Assembly (NCBI RefSeq): GCF_003626695.1
Contig: NZ_RBAH01000006.1
Location: 1 to 64,000 of the forward strand
Reading direction: 5' to 3'
Source of the DNA: Paenibacillus ginsengarvi
GTDB taxonomy: Bacteria > Bacillota > Bacilli > Paenibacillales > NBRC-103111
Length of the DNA stretch: 64,000 nt
Part shown: piece by piece, positions 24,688-32,539 of the stretch
How the letters are laid out: each line of letters starts with the position of its first letter
Position numbering within the stretch: the first letter of the stretch is position 1
Notes under the pieces: generated by a model
Database searches by the model: none
Seen by the model: only the letters and a program-made list of their open reading frames with translations
Told to the model about the DNA's origin: nothing
Program-made: the position numbers and the translations under genes

Positions 24688-26409
24688 TTGAAAAAAACGT
24701 TGCGGATCGCTGTCACTGCTACCCTGTTCTCGGCCATGCTCGGCACCTCCGGCATGAACGTCTTTGCGGCGGCGGATGCCGGAGCCGTCAATACATCCAC
24801 CCCGATCGAAGAGGTATACGCGCTTCAAGATCAGCTGCAGGCCGAGCTGAAAAGTGTGCTGAACGAGCGTACGGCAGGGGGAAGCCGGGTCGGTGTCGTT
24901 CTTCGGATGACGAATACCGGAGCGGCGGTTAAACGTCTCGCGGATTACGAGCTGCTCGTCCGAACGTCGGACGGGGCTGAATATCCCGTGCAGCCGAGCG
25001 CCGCGAACGCCAAGGCGATTCAGCCGAAAACAAGCGCCGAGCTCAGCTTTTTGACCGATATCGAGCGGCCGGACGGCGTTCAGATCGCGGAAGTGCTGCT
25101 GAAGGAAGTCGATTATTACACCTACCCGAAAACGGAAACATTGGTGCTGTCCATTCCAATCGTCTCCCGGCCCTGGAACGGAAGCGAGGGCGCGGCGGCC
25201 GATGCGTCGGTGTCGCAGGCGTGGGGAATGCCGTTTTCGTTTCCGTCACTCCAGTCCCCGGTCTCTTACAAGCCGGTCAGCATAAGCCATGAGACGACGA
25301 CGGATAAAGGAACGGTGTACGTCGTGCAGCTGCTCGCTTCCAATACGGCGGATCATCGCGTCCAGCTTCCCGACTTCACGATCGACGGGAGAAGCAGCAG
25401 CAAGGTGTTCGCGGGAAGCCGCATCGAGCAAGAGGCGATATCGCTCGAAGCGAACGAGGAGGCTTACGTACACTACGCGATCTCGGTCGATACGGACACC
25501 GTATTGACCGGCCTGAACGTGCTGACGACCGAGGCGTTTGCCGCGGCGCCGGGGAGCGCGCCGGTCACCTATAAGGTCGGCCGACTCCAAATCGATCTGG
25601 CGGCTTCCTCCGAGTCGGGTGCGATTCCGTCTTATACGCTCGGTACGCCGATGAAGCTGGATGCAAAGAGCAAATGGATGCACCCCGATCTCCAGCTGTC
25701 GCTTGTCGGACTGCCGATTGGCGATAATGAGGAGGAAGGAACCCGGACGGTTACGGCGACGTTTCTGATCACGAATGACGGCAACAATCCGATTCCGATC
25801 CCAGTATTCCAAACCGCTCTGCTCGGCTCCGGCGGTTCCCGCTACGACGGCAGCAGGCAGGCGGCAGGAGGAACCCCGCTGCTGCCGCAAGAGAGCGTTA
25901 CGGTAAACTATTCGTTCACCCTGCCCGCCTCCGAGAGCGGCAGCGATCTGGTTCTGAACATTGAAGACCCTGTGACGGCAGCGCCTTACAAAACTACGAT
26001 CGGCGCTTATCGCGTGGACGCGGTTCCTTATGAGACGCTCGATTCGTTCACAGTGTATCCGTTCAAGATCGGCGTCAAGAGCAACAGCACCAGCTTCTTA
26101 TTTAATCAGCAAACGCTCGAGTATTCATATGTTGGCAGCTATGATTTGACAATCGAGCGCGAGCCCGGCGTGAGGGTCGATTCGGAGTTTCCCGCTTTGC
26201 TGTTTGAATTGCACGACGGCTCCGGCCGGCTTGTGGCGAGCAGCACGAATCCGCTGACCGGAACGGGCCGTCTCGCGAACGGAAACAACAAAATCCGTTT
26301 TACCGGCACGACGCAAAACTTCGATTACCCACTTACGCTGCATATTTATGAGGTATTCAAGACGGATACCGGCGAAAGCAAACGGCTGCTGACGAAGATG
26401 GTGCAGTAA
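24688..26409 (+). CDS. Exported protein of unknown function in the RND efflux operon
   Basis: A 573-residue secreted protein. The TTG start at 24688 has GGAGG 8 nt upstream and gives a clean signal peptide ending near VFAAADA; an ATG at 24673 overlaps the ribosome site itself. No lipobox is present. The mature protein is strand-rich and seems built of three to four Ig-like blocks with recurring phrases such as VGVVLRMTNTGAAVKRLADYELLVRTSDG, VVQLLASNTADHRVQLPDF and ATFLITNDGNNPIPIPVFQ, which resemble the TEAE/DUF4352-like immunoglobulin folds of surface proteins. It lies 26 bases after the adaptor gene, so it belongs to the operon. It could be an extracytoplasmic partner of the pump, since no outer membrane channel exists here. 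Confidence 0.8.
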   Translation: MKKTLRIAVTATLFSAMLGTSGMNVFAAADAGAVNTSTPIEEVYALQDQLQAELKSVLNERTAGGSRVGVVLRMTNTGAAVKRLADYELLVRTSDGAEYPVQPSAANAKAIQPKTSAELSFLTDIERPDGVQIAEVLLKEVDYYTYPKTETLVLSIPIVSRPWNGSEGAAADASVSQAWGMPFSFPSLQSPVSYKPVSISHETTTDKGTVYVVQLLASNTADHRVQLPDFTIDGRSSSKVFAGSRIEQEAISLEANEEAYVHYAISVDTDTVLTGLNVLTTEAFAAAPGSAPVTYKVGRLQIDLAASSESGAIPSYTLGTPMKLDAKSKWMHPDLQLSLVGLPIGDNEEEGTRTVTATFLITNDGNNPIPIPVFQTALLGSGGSRYDGSRQAAGGTPLLPQESVTVNYSFTLPASESGSDLVLNIEDPVTAAPYKTTIGAYRVDAVPYETLDSFTVYPFKIGVKSNSTSFLFNQQTLEYSYVGSYDLTIEREPGVRVDSEFPALLFELHDGSGRLVASSTNPLTGTGRLANGNNKIRFTGTTQNFDYPLTLHIYEVFKTDTGESKRLLTKMVQ

Positions 26410-26440
26410 GACGCCGAAACGGATCGGGTCACGGATGACG

Positions 26441-26475
26441 AAGGATGGTCTTATCCCCCGGGGAGGGCCATCCTT
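26441..26475 (+). terminator. Probable terminator of the efflux operon
   Basis: AAGGATGG (26441-26448) pairs with CCATCCTT (26468-26475); a short TTTAACTTT follows, so the tail is weak. Confidence 0.5.
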
Positions 26476-26540
26476 TAACTTTGCCGAACGGGCGTGTTAT
26501 GATTAGCCTAATCCGTTATCCGGCATAGGGTGAGGTACGT

Positions 26541-27674
26541 ATGGAAAAAAGGCGGCATCACATTTTACAGCTTTCATCGGGGCTGATGCCCTATATATTG
26601 GTCGTGTCGTTTATCGTTCCGTTTTATTTCGTCGTATCGGCGCCGACCTCGGAACAGATTACGATCGGCGTTATTTTGCTGCTGTTCTTTTTTGCGATCA
26701 ACCTGGGCTCTTTCCGCGCAAAGGACCGTATGCGGGTCGTCCTGACAATCGTGCAGATGGCCACATGCGTCGTCATTACGCTCGTGTACGGCTATGTGTA
26801 CTTGGCGCTGCCGATTGCGTTATATATCGGCAATATAAGGGGCAAGCTGCCGTTCGGCATTTTGTATTCCCTTCATGCGCTGCTTACGTTTCTAACGATC
26901 AACTACGGTTTTCATACCCGTTCGGTATTTTTCATGATTCAGTTTCCGTTCGTCATTTTGTGTCTGATCGGAGTTGTGCTGATTCCGTTTAACCAATATT
27001 CGCTGCAAAAGCGGGGACAGCTAAGAGACCAGCTTGCGGACGCGAACAAGCGGATCGCCGATCTGATTAAGCAGGAGGAGCGGGAGCGGATCTCCCGCGA
27101 TCTTCACGATACGCTGGGCCAGAAGCTGTCCTTGATCGGATTGAAAAGCGAGCTGGCCTCCAAGCTGATCGACAAGCGCCCGGAGCAGGCGAAGCAGGAA
27201 ATGAGCGATATTCATCATACCGCCCGGACGGCGCTCAAGGAAGTGCGCGAGCTCGTCTCGAGCATGCGCGGCACGAAGGTGGAGGAGGAGCTCGTGCGCG
27301 TCGGACAAATTTTATCGGCGGCCCATATCCGGTTTACAAGCACGGGAGACCCGGCGCTGCCGAATGTGACGCCATACGTGAACAATGTGCTCAGCATGTG
27401 CATCAAGGAAGCGGTCAACAATGTCGTCAATCACAGCAAAGCGGGCGAATGCGCGATTGCGATCGAACAGTCTGCAACGGACACGGTTATTACGATTCGG
27501 GACGACGGCGAAGGCATTCCGCCCGGACGCAAGGAAGGCAACGGCATTACGGGCATGCGCGAACGCCTGGAATTCGTCAACGGAAGTCTGGAGATCGTAT
27601 CCGATCAAGGCACTCGGGTCGCGTTAACGGTTCCGAATGTGATCAAACAACTGGAGGGGGAGAAGGACGTATGA
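26541..27674 (+). CDS. Sensor histidine kinase, DesK-like (NarL-family partner)
   Basis: A 377-residue kinase. The first 155 residues contain about five membrane helices with little extracytoplasmic material (MPYILVVSFIVPFYFVVS, TIGVILLLFFFAINLG, FPFVILCLIGVVLIPF), as in DesK, which senses membrane state. Then comes a HisKA_3 domain with the phospho-acceptor His in RERISRDLHDTLGQKLSLIGLK and an ATPase domain with CIKEAVNNVVNHSKA and DDGEGIPPGRKEGNGITGMRERL. GGTGAGG lies 5 nt before the ATG. It overlaps the regulator gene by 4 bases. No desaturase or ABC-2 transporter gene, the common DesKR targets, is adjacent. Confidence 0.93.
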   Translation: MEKRRHHILQLSSGLMPYILVVSFIVPFYFVVSAPTSEQITIGVILLLFFFAINLGSFRAKDRMRVVLTIVQMATCVVITLVYGYVYLALPIALYIGNIRGKLPFGILYSLHALLTFLTINYGFHTRSVFFMIQFPFVILCLIGVVLIPFNQYSLQKRGQLRDQLADANKRIADLIKQEERERISRDLHDTLGQKLSLIGLKSELASKLIDKRPEQAKQEMSDIHHTARTALKEVRELVSSMRGTKVEEELVRVGQILSAAHIRFTSTGDPALPNVTPYVNNVLSMCIKEAVNNVVNHSKAGECAIAIEQSATDTVITIRDDGEGIPPGRKEGNGITGMRERLEFVNGSLEIVSDQGTRVALTVPNVIKQLEGEKDV

Positions 27675-28270
27675 TTCGAATCGTCATTGCCGAGGACCAG
27701 CGTTTGCTTCTCGGCGCCCTCGGGGCCCTGCTCGATCTGGAGGACGATCTCGAAGTTGTCGGCAAGGCGAGCAACGGCGTCGAAGCGATCGGGCTGATTG
27801 AGCGGCTGAAGCCGGACGTCTGCATTCTGGATATCGAGATGCCCGGCAAGACCGGACTCGACGTTGCGGAAGAGCTGCAAGGCAAAGGCTGCAAATTTAT
27901 TATACTGACGACGTTTGCCCGCGCCGGTTATTTTGAGCGCGCGGTAAAGGCTGGAGTAAACGCATACATGCTGAAGGACAGCCCGATTGAGGAACTGGCC
28001 AGCTCGGTACGAAGCGTCATGACCGGCAAGCGGATTTACGCCTCCGAGCTGATCGTCGACCTGTACAAGGAGGAGAACCCGCTGACGTACAGGGAGAAAG
28101 AAGTTTTGCGGATGCTTGCCGCCGGCAAGACGACGAAGGAGACGGCGGAGGAGCTGTTTTTGACTACGGGTACGGTGCGCAACTATATATCCGGCATTTT
28201 GGACAAGCTCGAGGTGAGCAATCGGATCGAAGCGATTACGCTTTCGAAGGAGAAAGGATGGATGGACTAA
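27671..28270 (+). CDS. LuxR/NarL-type response regulator, DesR-like
   Basis: A 199-residue regulator with a receiver domain (AEDQ at residues 7-10, phospho-acceptor Asp in VCILDIEMPG near 54, Lys in YMLKDSP) and a C-terminal LuxR helix-turn-helix (LTYREKEVLRMLAAGKTTKETAEELFLTTGTVRNYISGIL). The ATGA overlap with the kinase shows coupling. It probably controls membrane-lipid or transport genes elsewhere. A long hairpin element follows at 28339-28452 instead of a usual terminator. Confidence 0.94.
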   Translation: MIRIVIAEDQRLLLGALGALLDLEDDLEVVGKASNGVEAIGLIERLKPDVCILDIEMPGKTGLDVAEELQGKGCKFIILTTFARAGYFERAVKAGVNAYMLKDSPIEELASSVRSVMTGKRIYASELIVDLYKEENPLTYREKEVLRMLAAGKTTKETAEELFLTTGTVRNYISGILDKLEVSNRIEAITLSKEKGWMD

Positions 28271-28338
28271 GGGCGAGGCGTTCCTGGACGAAAGGGCATC
28301 GACAGGGTAATTGCACTAGGGGGAAGCTCGAGCGAAGT

Positions 28339-28452
28339 GGAACATTTGCATCTGGAACAGCGAAGCGGTCGCCTTTACAATCGGATTCCAGCCTTGACAT
28401 AGTTCGATCAAGGAATCCGATTGTAAGAGCGAGTGGAAGATCAAATGTTTCC
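28339..28452. repeat. Long imperfect inverted repeat (114 bases)
   Basis: The outer arms GGAACATTTGCATCT (28339-28353) and AGATCAAATGTTTCC (28438-28452) pair with one-base offsets. The inner arms TTACAATCGGATTCC (28375-28389) and GGAATCCGATTGTAA (28412-28426) are perfect over 15 bases and extend to the apex with TTGA/TCAA around a 4-base bulge. No coding frame is supported in 28271-28577. The layout suggests a mobile miniature repeat or a structured RNA. Confidence 0.7.
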
Positions 28453-28577
28453 GTAGCGGCCGTACTCTCCCTCAGATCTCCTAGCGCGATTGCCGGGCCG
28501 CATTGTACAAAAACCGCTTTTCGTGGTATTCTCATACTGATTTTGGCGAAACCATACGATTTGAGGAGAAGAGAACG

Positions 28578-29405
28578 ATGACCGGACGGATACCGTCTCC
28601 TTTTTACATTCAAAATTCTAGCGAAAACAAACTCGTCGGGGACATTTTGTTTCCGTTCGCGTACGACGAGCTGATGTGCCATAAGGCGGGCGAAGGCTCG
28701 CAGCCGTTCGTCCATATTTGGCGTCACGACAAGGCGATCGTGCTGGGCCTTCGCGACCGCCGGCTGCCGAACATCGACTGGGCGATGGAATGGCTGCGGA
28801 TGCACGGTTATGCGGTCGGCGTGCGCAATTCCGGAGGAGCCGCCGTTTCGCTCGATCCGGGCGTTGTCAACGTCTCGATCGTGATGCCGAACCCGAGCGG
28901 CCGGCTCGAGTTTAAGGAAGATTTCGAGCTCATGTACGCGCTGATTCGCGAAAGCTTCGCGAAGCTCGGGCTGGATGCGGCGAAGGGCGAAGTAGCCGGT
29001 TCGTATTGCCCGGGCGAATACGATATCAGCGTGGGAGGCCGCAAGCTGTGCGGCATCTCGCAGCGGCGGCAGACGAAGGCGTTCATCGTGAACGCGTTCA
29101 TCAACGTGGAAGGCCACGCTTATCGCCGCGGCGAACTGGTCCGCAACTTCTACGAAGTGGCGACCGGCGGCAACATGGAGCTGGATGTGCCGAAGGTGGA
29201 GCCGGAAACAATGGCCACGCTCGCGGAGCTGGGCGGACCCGGCGTGACGGTGCGTACGTTCGTGCAGGCGCTCGTGGGGACGCTTGAATCGTGGGGCGGC
29301 ACGGTCGGCCGTCACCCGGACAAGCCGTCGATGCAGGAGCTTGAGCGGATGGTGGCGACACTGCGCAGCCGGTACGACCGCAGCGGCGGTTCGGAGGAAG
29401 AATAA
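28578..29405 (+). CDS. lipL: Octanoyl-[GcvH]:protein N-octanoyltransferase (LipL)
   Basis: A 275-residue member of the biotin/lipoate ligase fold. It carries the LipL signature GSYCPGEYDISVGGRKLCGISQRRQ with the acyl-accepting Cys near residue 144 and the invariant Lys within GGRKLCG. There is no ATP-dependent ligase C-terminal domain. In Bacillus, LipL moves octanoyl groups from GcvH to the E2 subunits of dehydrogenase complexes, which LipA then converts to lipoyl. The E2 encoded at 46301 is a likely substrate. The ATG at 28578 has GAGGAG 9 nt upstream; upstream in-frame ATGs overlap non-coding sequence. A strong terminator follows at 29412-29460. Confidence 0.9.
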   Translation: MTGRIPSPFYIQNSSENKLVGDILFPFAYDELMCHKAGEGSQPFVHIWRHDKAIVLGLRDRRLPNIDWAMEWLRMHGYAVGVRNSGGAAVSLDPGVVNVSIVMPNPSGRLEFKEDFELMYALIRESFAKLGLDAAKGEVAGSYCPGEYDISVGGRKLCGISQRRQTKAFIVNAFINVEGHAYRRGELVRNFYEVATGGNMELDVPKVEPETMATLAELGGPGVTVRTFVQALVGTLESWGGTVGRHPDKPSMQELERMVATLRSRYDRSGGSEEE

Positions 29406-29411
29406 GCCCGG

Positions 29412-29460
29412 CGGGCGCCCCTTTGTCCCTTATCGGACAAGCAGCGCCCGTTTTGTTTTT
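29412..29460 (+). terminator. Terminator after lipL
   Basis: CGGGCGC (29412-29418) pairs with GCGCCCG (29444-29450), with an inner TGTCC/GGACA helix, followed by TTTTGTTTTT. Confidence 0.85.
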
Positions 29461-29540
29461 GCTCAGTGGTGCAGCCACGGTCGGCCGTCTCCTCTTCGGG
29501 GCATGTCGGCTAACCCTTAAGTTCGCTGTACGTCAGCCGC

Positions 29541-30941
29541 CTACTTGCTTTCTTTGCTCCGCTCCTGCGCTTGTTTCGCCTTCGTCAGCTCGGCTTGTCC
29601 TTTGTCCTGTATCGCTTGCAGCGCGTCGTCCACCGACTTTTTCCCATCCAGCACTTCTTGGAATTCCGCTTCCGCAATCGGGTGCAATTGCTCGATAAAG
29701 CTGTTCGGCACGTTCGATAGAGCTTTACTCGCGGACGACGTTCCGCCCTTTCCTTTAAAAAAGGCCTCGATGTTCCGGCCCTCCGGATCTTTTACATAGG
29801 CAACGCGCGAGGACAAATTGCCCATTACGGACGATTTCGACGTCACCCGGGCGTACTCGTCGCCGCCAACGTATTTGACGAATTCCCACGCCGCTCTCGG
29901 ATTTGCAGACTGCGCGTTTACCGCAAATATTTGATTGACCGAAATCGTGGATAAGCTTTCCGGATTGCCGGGATCGGCAGGAAGCGAAACGAGATCCCAC
30001 TCGGGCATTTCCTTAAGCAGCGCCTTCGCCTGCTTTAACGAGTCAATAAAGTAGGCGCCGCTTATCGACATCGCCGTTTTGCCGCCAATAAACGGATCCT
30101 GCTTATAGTAATCTTCCATCGTTCCGCCGAGGAATTGCTGATCCGATCGGTAAATCGCCTTCGACTTGAACGCGTCCAGCGCCAGCTGAGCCGATCTTTT
30201 CCAGCCGTCGCTCTTGATCGTCAGCGTCGCGCCGGCCGGATCGATATAGCTGAGGCCTTTTGTCGCGCCGAGCATCTGGATAAACCGGAAAACGCTATCT
30301 CCCGAATCGAGACTAAGCCCGGACGGACGGCTCGAGCCGTTTCCGGCCAGCCCGAATCGTTTGGCCAGCTCGATGGTTTGTTCCCATGTCATCCCGTCCT
30401 GCGGCGGCGGAACGCCCAAACTGTCGAACAGCGTTTTATTGTAGAACAGCGCTTGCGAGCTGAACCCGGGAGCGAGCCCGTACAGTCTGGCACCGCTCCG
30501 TGATTTGATCGTCTCGATGACGGAAGGGAGGATTCCATCCACATCGAACTTATCTTGCTTGATGACGGAGTCGAGCTCGTACAATCGTCCTTCCTCCGCC
30601 ATTTTTTCGTACTGATCGAGCGTCAGCAGCAGAACGTCCGGCTTCTGCTCGTCGATGAAACGATACAATTGCTTGTTGTAGTCCGTATCGGGGCCGTATG
30701 AAATAGCTCCCTGCGTCGATGCCACCTGTATGTCGATATTCGGGTATTTGGCCGAAAACAACGCTCCGTACAGTTGAAAAAAATACGACTCGTCAAACAT
30801 GCTCATCACTTTGATCGTAGCCTGCTCCTCTTGGCCAAGCTGCATCAGCTTCTTCTCATCGCCTCCCGCTGCATCGCAGCCGGCTAGCAGGGCGGTCCCA
30901 GCGGTCAAAGCCGCCGTCCCGATCTTCGTCCAACGTTTCAA
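29541..30941 (-). CDS. ABC solute-binding lipoprotein in the FAD/GH26 cassette
   Basis: A 466-residue family-1 binding lipoprotein. The TTG start at 30941 has AAAGGTGG 8 nt upstream and gives the classic signal MKRWTKIGTAALTAGTALLAGC with Cys22; an ATG at 30962 would add seven residues. The mature protein has IKVMSMFDESYFFQLYGALF, a ligand-lobe segment ALFYNKTLFDSLGVPPPQDGMTWEQT and a basic, charged C-terminal tail. It is related to the lipoprotein at 40451 (shared phrase of the form YNKxLFDxxGVPxPQDGM). It ends the minus-strand set of FAD oxidoreductase and GH26-like hydrolase. No permease genes are adjacent. Confidence 0.88.
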   Translation of the reverse strand: MKRWTKIGTAALTAGTALLAGCDAAGGDEKKLMQLGQEEQATIKVMSMFDESYFFQLYGALFSAKYPNIDIQVASTQGAISYGPDTDYNKQLYRFIDEQKPDVLLLTLDQYEKMAEEGRLYELDSVIKQDKFDVDGILPSVIETIKSRSGARLYGLAPGFSSQALFYNKTLFDSLGVPPPQDGMTWEQTIELAKRFGLAGNGSSRPSGLSLDSGDSVFRFIQMLGATKGLSYIDPAGATLTIKSDGWKRSAQLALDAFKSKAIYRSDQQFLGGTMEDYYKQDPFIGGKTAMSISGAYFIDSLKQAKALLKEMPEWDLVSLPADPGNPESLSTISVNQIFAVNAQSANPRAAWEFVKYVGGDEYARVTSKSSVMGNLSSRVAYVKDPEGRNIEAFFKGKGGTSSASKALSNVPNSFIEQLHPIAEAEFQEVLDGKKSVDDALQAIQDKGQAELTKAKQAQERSKESK

Positions 30942-30977
30942 TGGGTTGTCCACCTTTACCATTCAGGATTCAGAAAT

Positions 30978-32492
30978 TTATCGCCTTATTGCCGAAGCAT
31001 ACGGCTTATAGCTTTGCAAATGCTTATGGAACGTTTCAACCAGCTCCGGGCTCTCGTCCAGTTTATAGATGCGGGCAGGCTGATTGTTCGGATCGAAGTC
31101 CATGTGGCTCCACCAGACGGCCGCCTTGATCTTCGGATATTGATCCAGCTCCCCGAACATGCGGTTCACCCATTCGACCTTGTCCCCGCCGATGGAGCTT
31201 GAACCGAACTCCGCGATCATCATCGGCTGATCGAACCATTCGTCATATTGGGCATACAACGGAGCATACAATTCGTGAAACGTGCTCCAATCCTCCCCTT
31301 CGTAGAAGGTGCCGGTATTATAGGCCGTCAGGCCGACGACATCCACGTAGTCGTCTCCGGGATAATAAAGCAGCGTATGATTCCATGCGAACCCGGGTTT
31401 GGACAAGTTGTTCGGATTCCATACCCATAAAACGTTATCCACTTCATTTCTGCTGAAAATATCGTGAATATAAGTCCACATCTCGGTATAAATCTCCGTA
31501 TCTTTCGAATTGTGATAGCTCGAATACGGAACCCAATCCCCATTCATCTCATTATCCAGCCGGAATAGCAAAGGATGACCGAACGCCTTAATGTCTTGGG
31601 CGTATTTCATCAAATATTCGTCGTATTTTCCTTTCAGGATGTCGTACATGATGCTGGAATTATCCTTGTTGTAATGCATCGTCTGCAAAGTCAGAACGGC
31701 GAAACGCCCGTTTTCGTAAATCTTGTTTAAATCTTCGGCCGGAAATCCCGTATCCAGCGACTGGTAACGGATGAGCAGCCCGAATGTATAGTCAAGCTTG
31801 TGTTCCAAATCCAGCAGCCGGTTCATTTTCGATTCGGCTGCATCCGGCTCGTAGATGCCCCACTTCAAACCGTCCGATAAGAAAAGCCGGTTATAAAGGT
31901 AGGCTGTTTCTTTGTTTGCCCGAAGGGGCTTCCTTGTCGTAACTTTGCCGATGTTCGCGCTGCCTTGAGGGGGAAACATCCGGAACGAGTGCACGATATC
32001 CATTTCATTGTGGATGGGCCGATCGGACTTGATCTGAATCGTATAAACCTCTCTGTCATTTTTAACGATCTCGGCGCTTGCGTAATAAGGTTTATCGTTT
32101 TCCACGCGCTCCAGTTTATCGCGCTCCCATTTCAATACATGTACCTTCGAACCCGCTACTTTCATGCTTTTATCCTTAGTAACGCGATGATCCGAGCCGT
32201 TTTTCGCAAAACGGTTGCCGTATCCGATATAGGCGGCCGCGTCGGTAACCGTATGATTGAAATCGTCGTAGTATACGTCGATTAATGTATGATCGTCGTA
32301 GAATCGCGTCCTGATGGCCGCCATAGAATCGTCCGTCTTCATCTGTTTCGGGTATTGCAGCTGATACCCGTAAGGCAAATACGTATAGGAAGCCATATCG
32401 CCGGAAGATGGAATGCGGTTAATCAAAAAGGCTCCGGTTGCGGCAAGTAAAACGATGCCGATCAGAACGAAAAGCAGTTTCTTCCGTTTCAG
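30978..32492 (-). CDS. Membrane-anchored GH26-like glycoside hydrolase, CTG start
   Basis: About 504 residues if translation starts at the CTG at 32492. That start has GGAGG 9 nt upstream and opens a signal anchor (KRKKLLFVLIGIVLLAATGAF), with a TGA two codons further upstream. The first conventional codon in frame (TTG at 32426) would remove most of the anchor. After a domain of about 140 residues comes a TIM-barrel region with FRLDNEMNGDWVPYSSY (acid/base Glu as in GH26 HEMNGxW) and QPMMIAEFGSSS (nucleophile Glu), and VLWVWNPNN between. It should cut beta-mannan, xylan or a similar glycan at the cell surface. It sits between the FAD oxidoreductase and the lipoprotein, with short gaps on each side. 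Confidence 0.85.
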   Translation of the reverse strand: MKRKKLLFVLIGIVLLAATGAFLINRIPSSGDMASYTYLPYGYQLQYPKQMKTDDSMAAIRTRFYDDHTLIDVYYDDFNHTVTDAAAYIGYGNRFAKNGSDHRVTKDKSMKVAGSKVHVLKWERDKLERVENDKPYYASAEIVKNDREVYTIQIKSDRPIHNEMDIVHSFRMFPPQGSANIGKVTTRKPLRANKETAYLYNRLFLSDGLKWGIYEPDAAESKMNRLLDLEHKLDYTFGLLIRYQSLDTGFPAEDLNKIYENGRFAVLTLQTMHYNKDNSSIMYDILKGKYDEYLMKYAQDIKAFGHPLLFRLDNEMNGDWVPYSSYHNSKDTEIYTEMWTYIHDIFSRNEVDNVLWVWNPNNLSKPGFAWNHTLLYYPGDDYVDVVGLTAYNTGTFYEGEDWSTFHELYAPLYAQYDEWFDQPMMIAEFGSSSIGGDKVEWVNRMFGELDQYPKIKAAVWWSHMDFDPNNQPARIYKLDESPELVETFHKHLQSYKPYASAIRR

Positions 32493-32539
32493 TGTTCAAG
32501 TCCTCCTTTAAGAGTGCCGAAACCCGGCAATTGTTAGAT

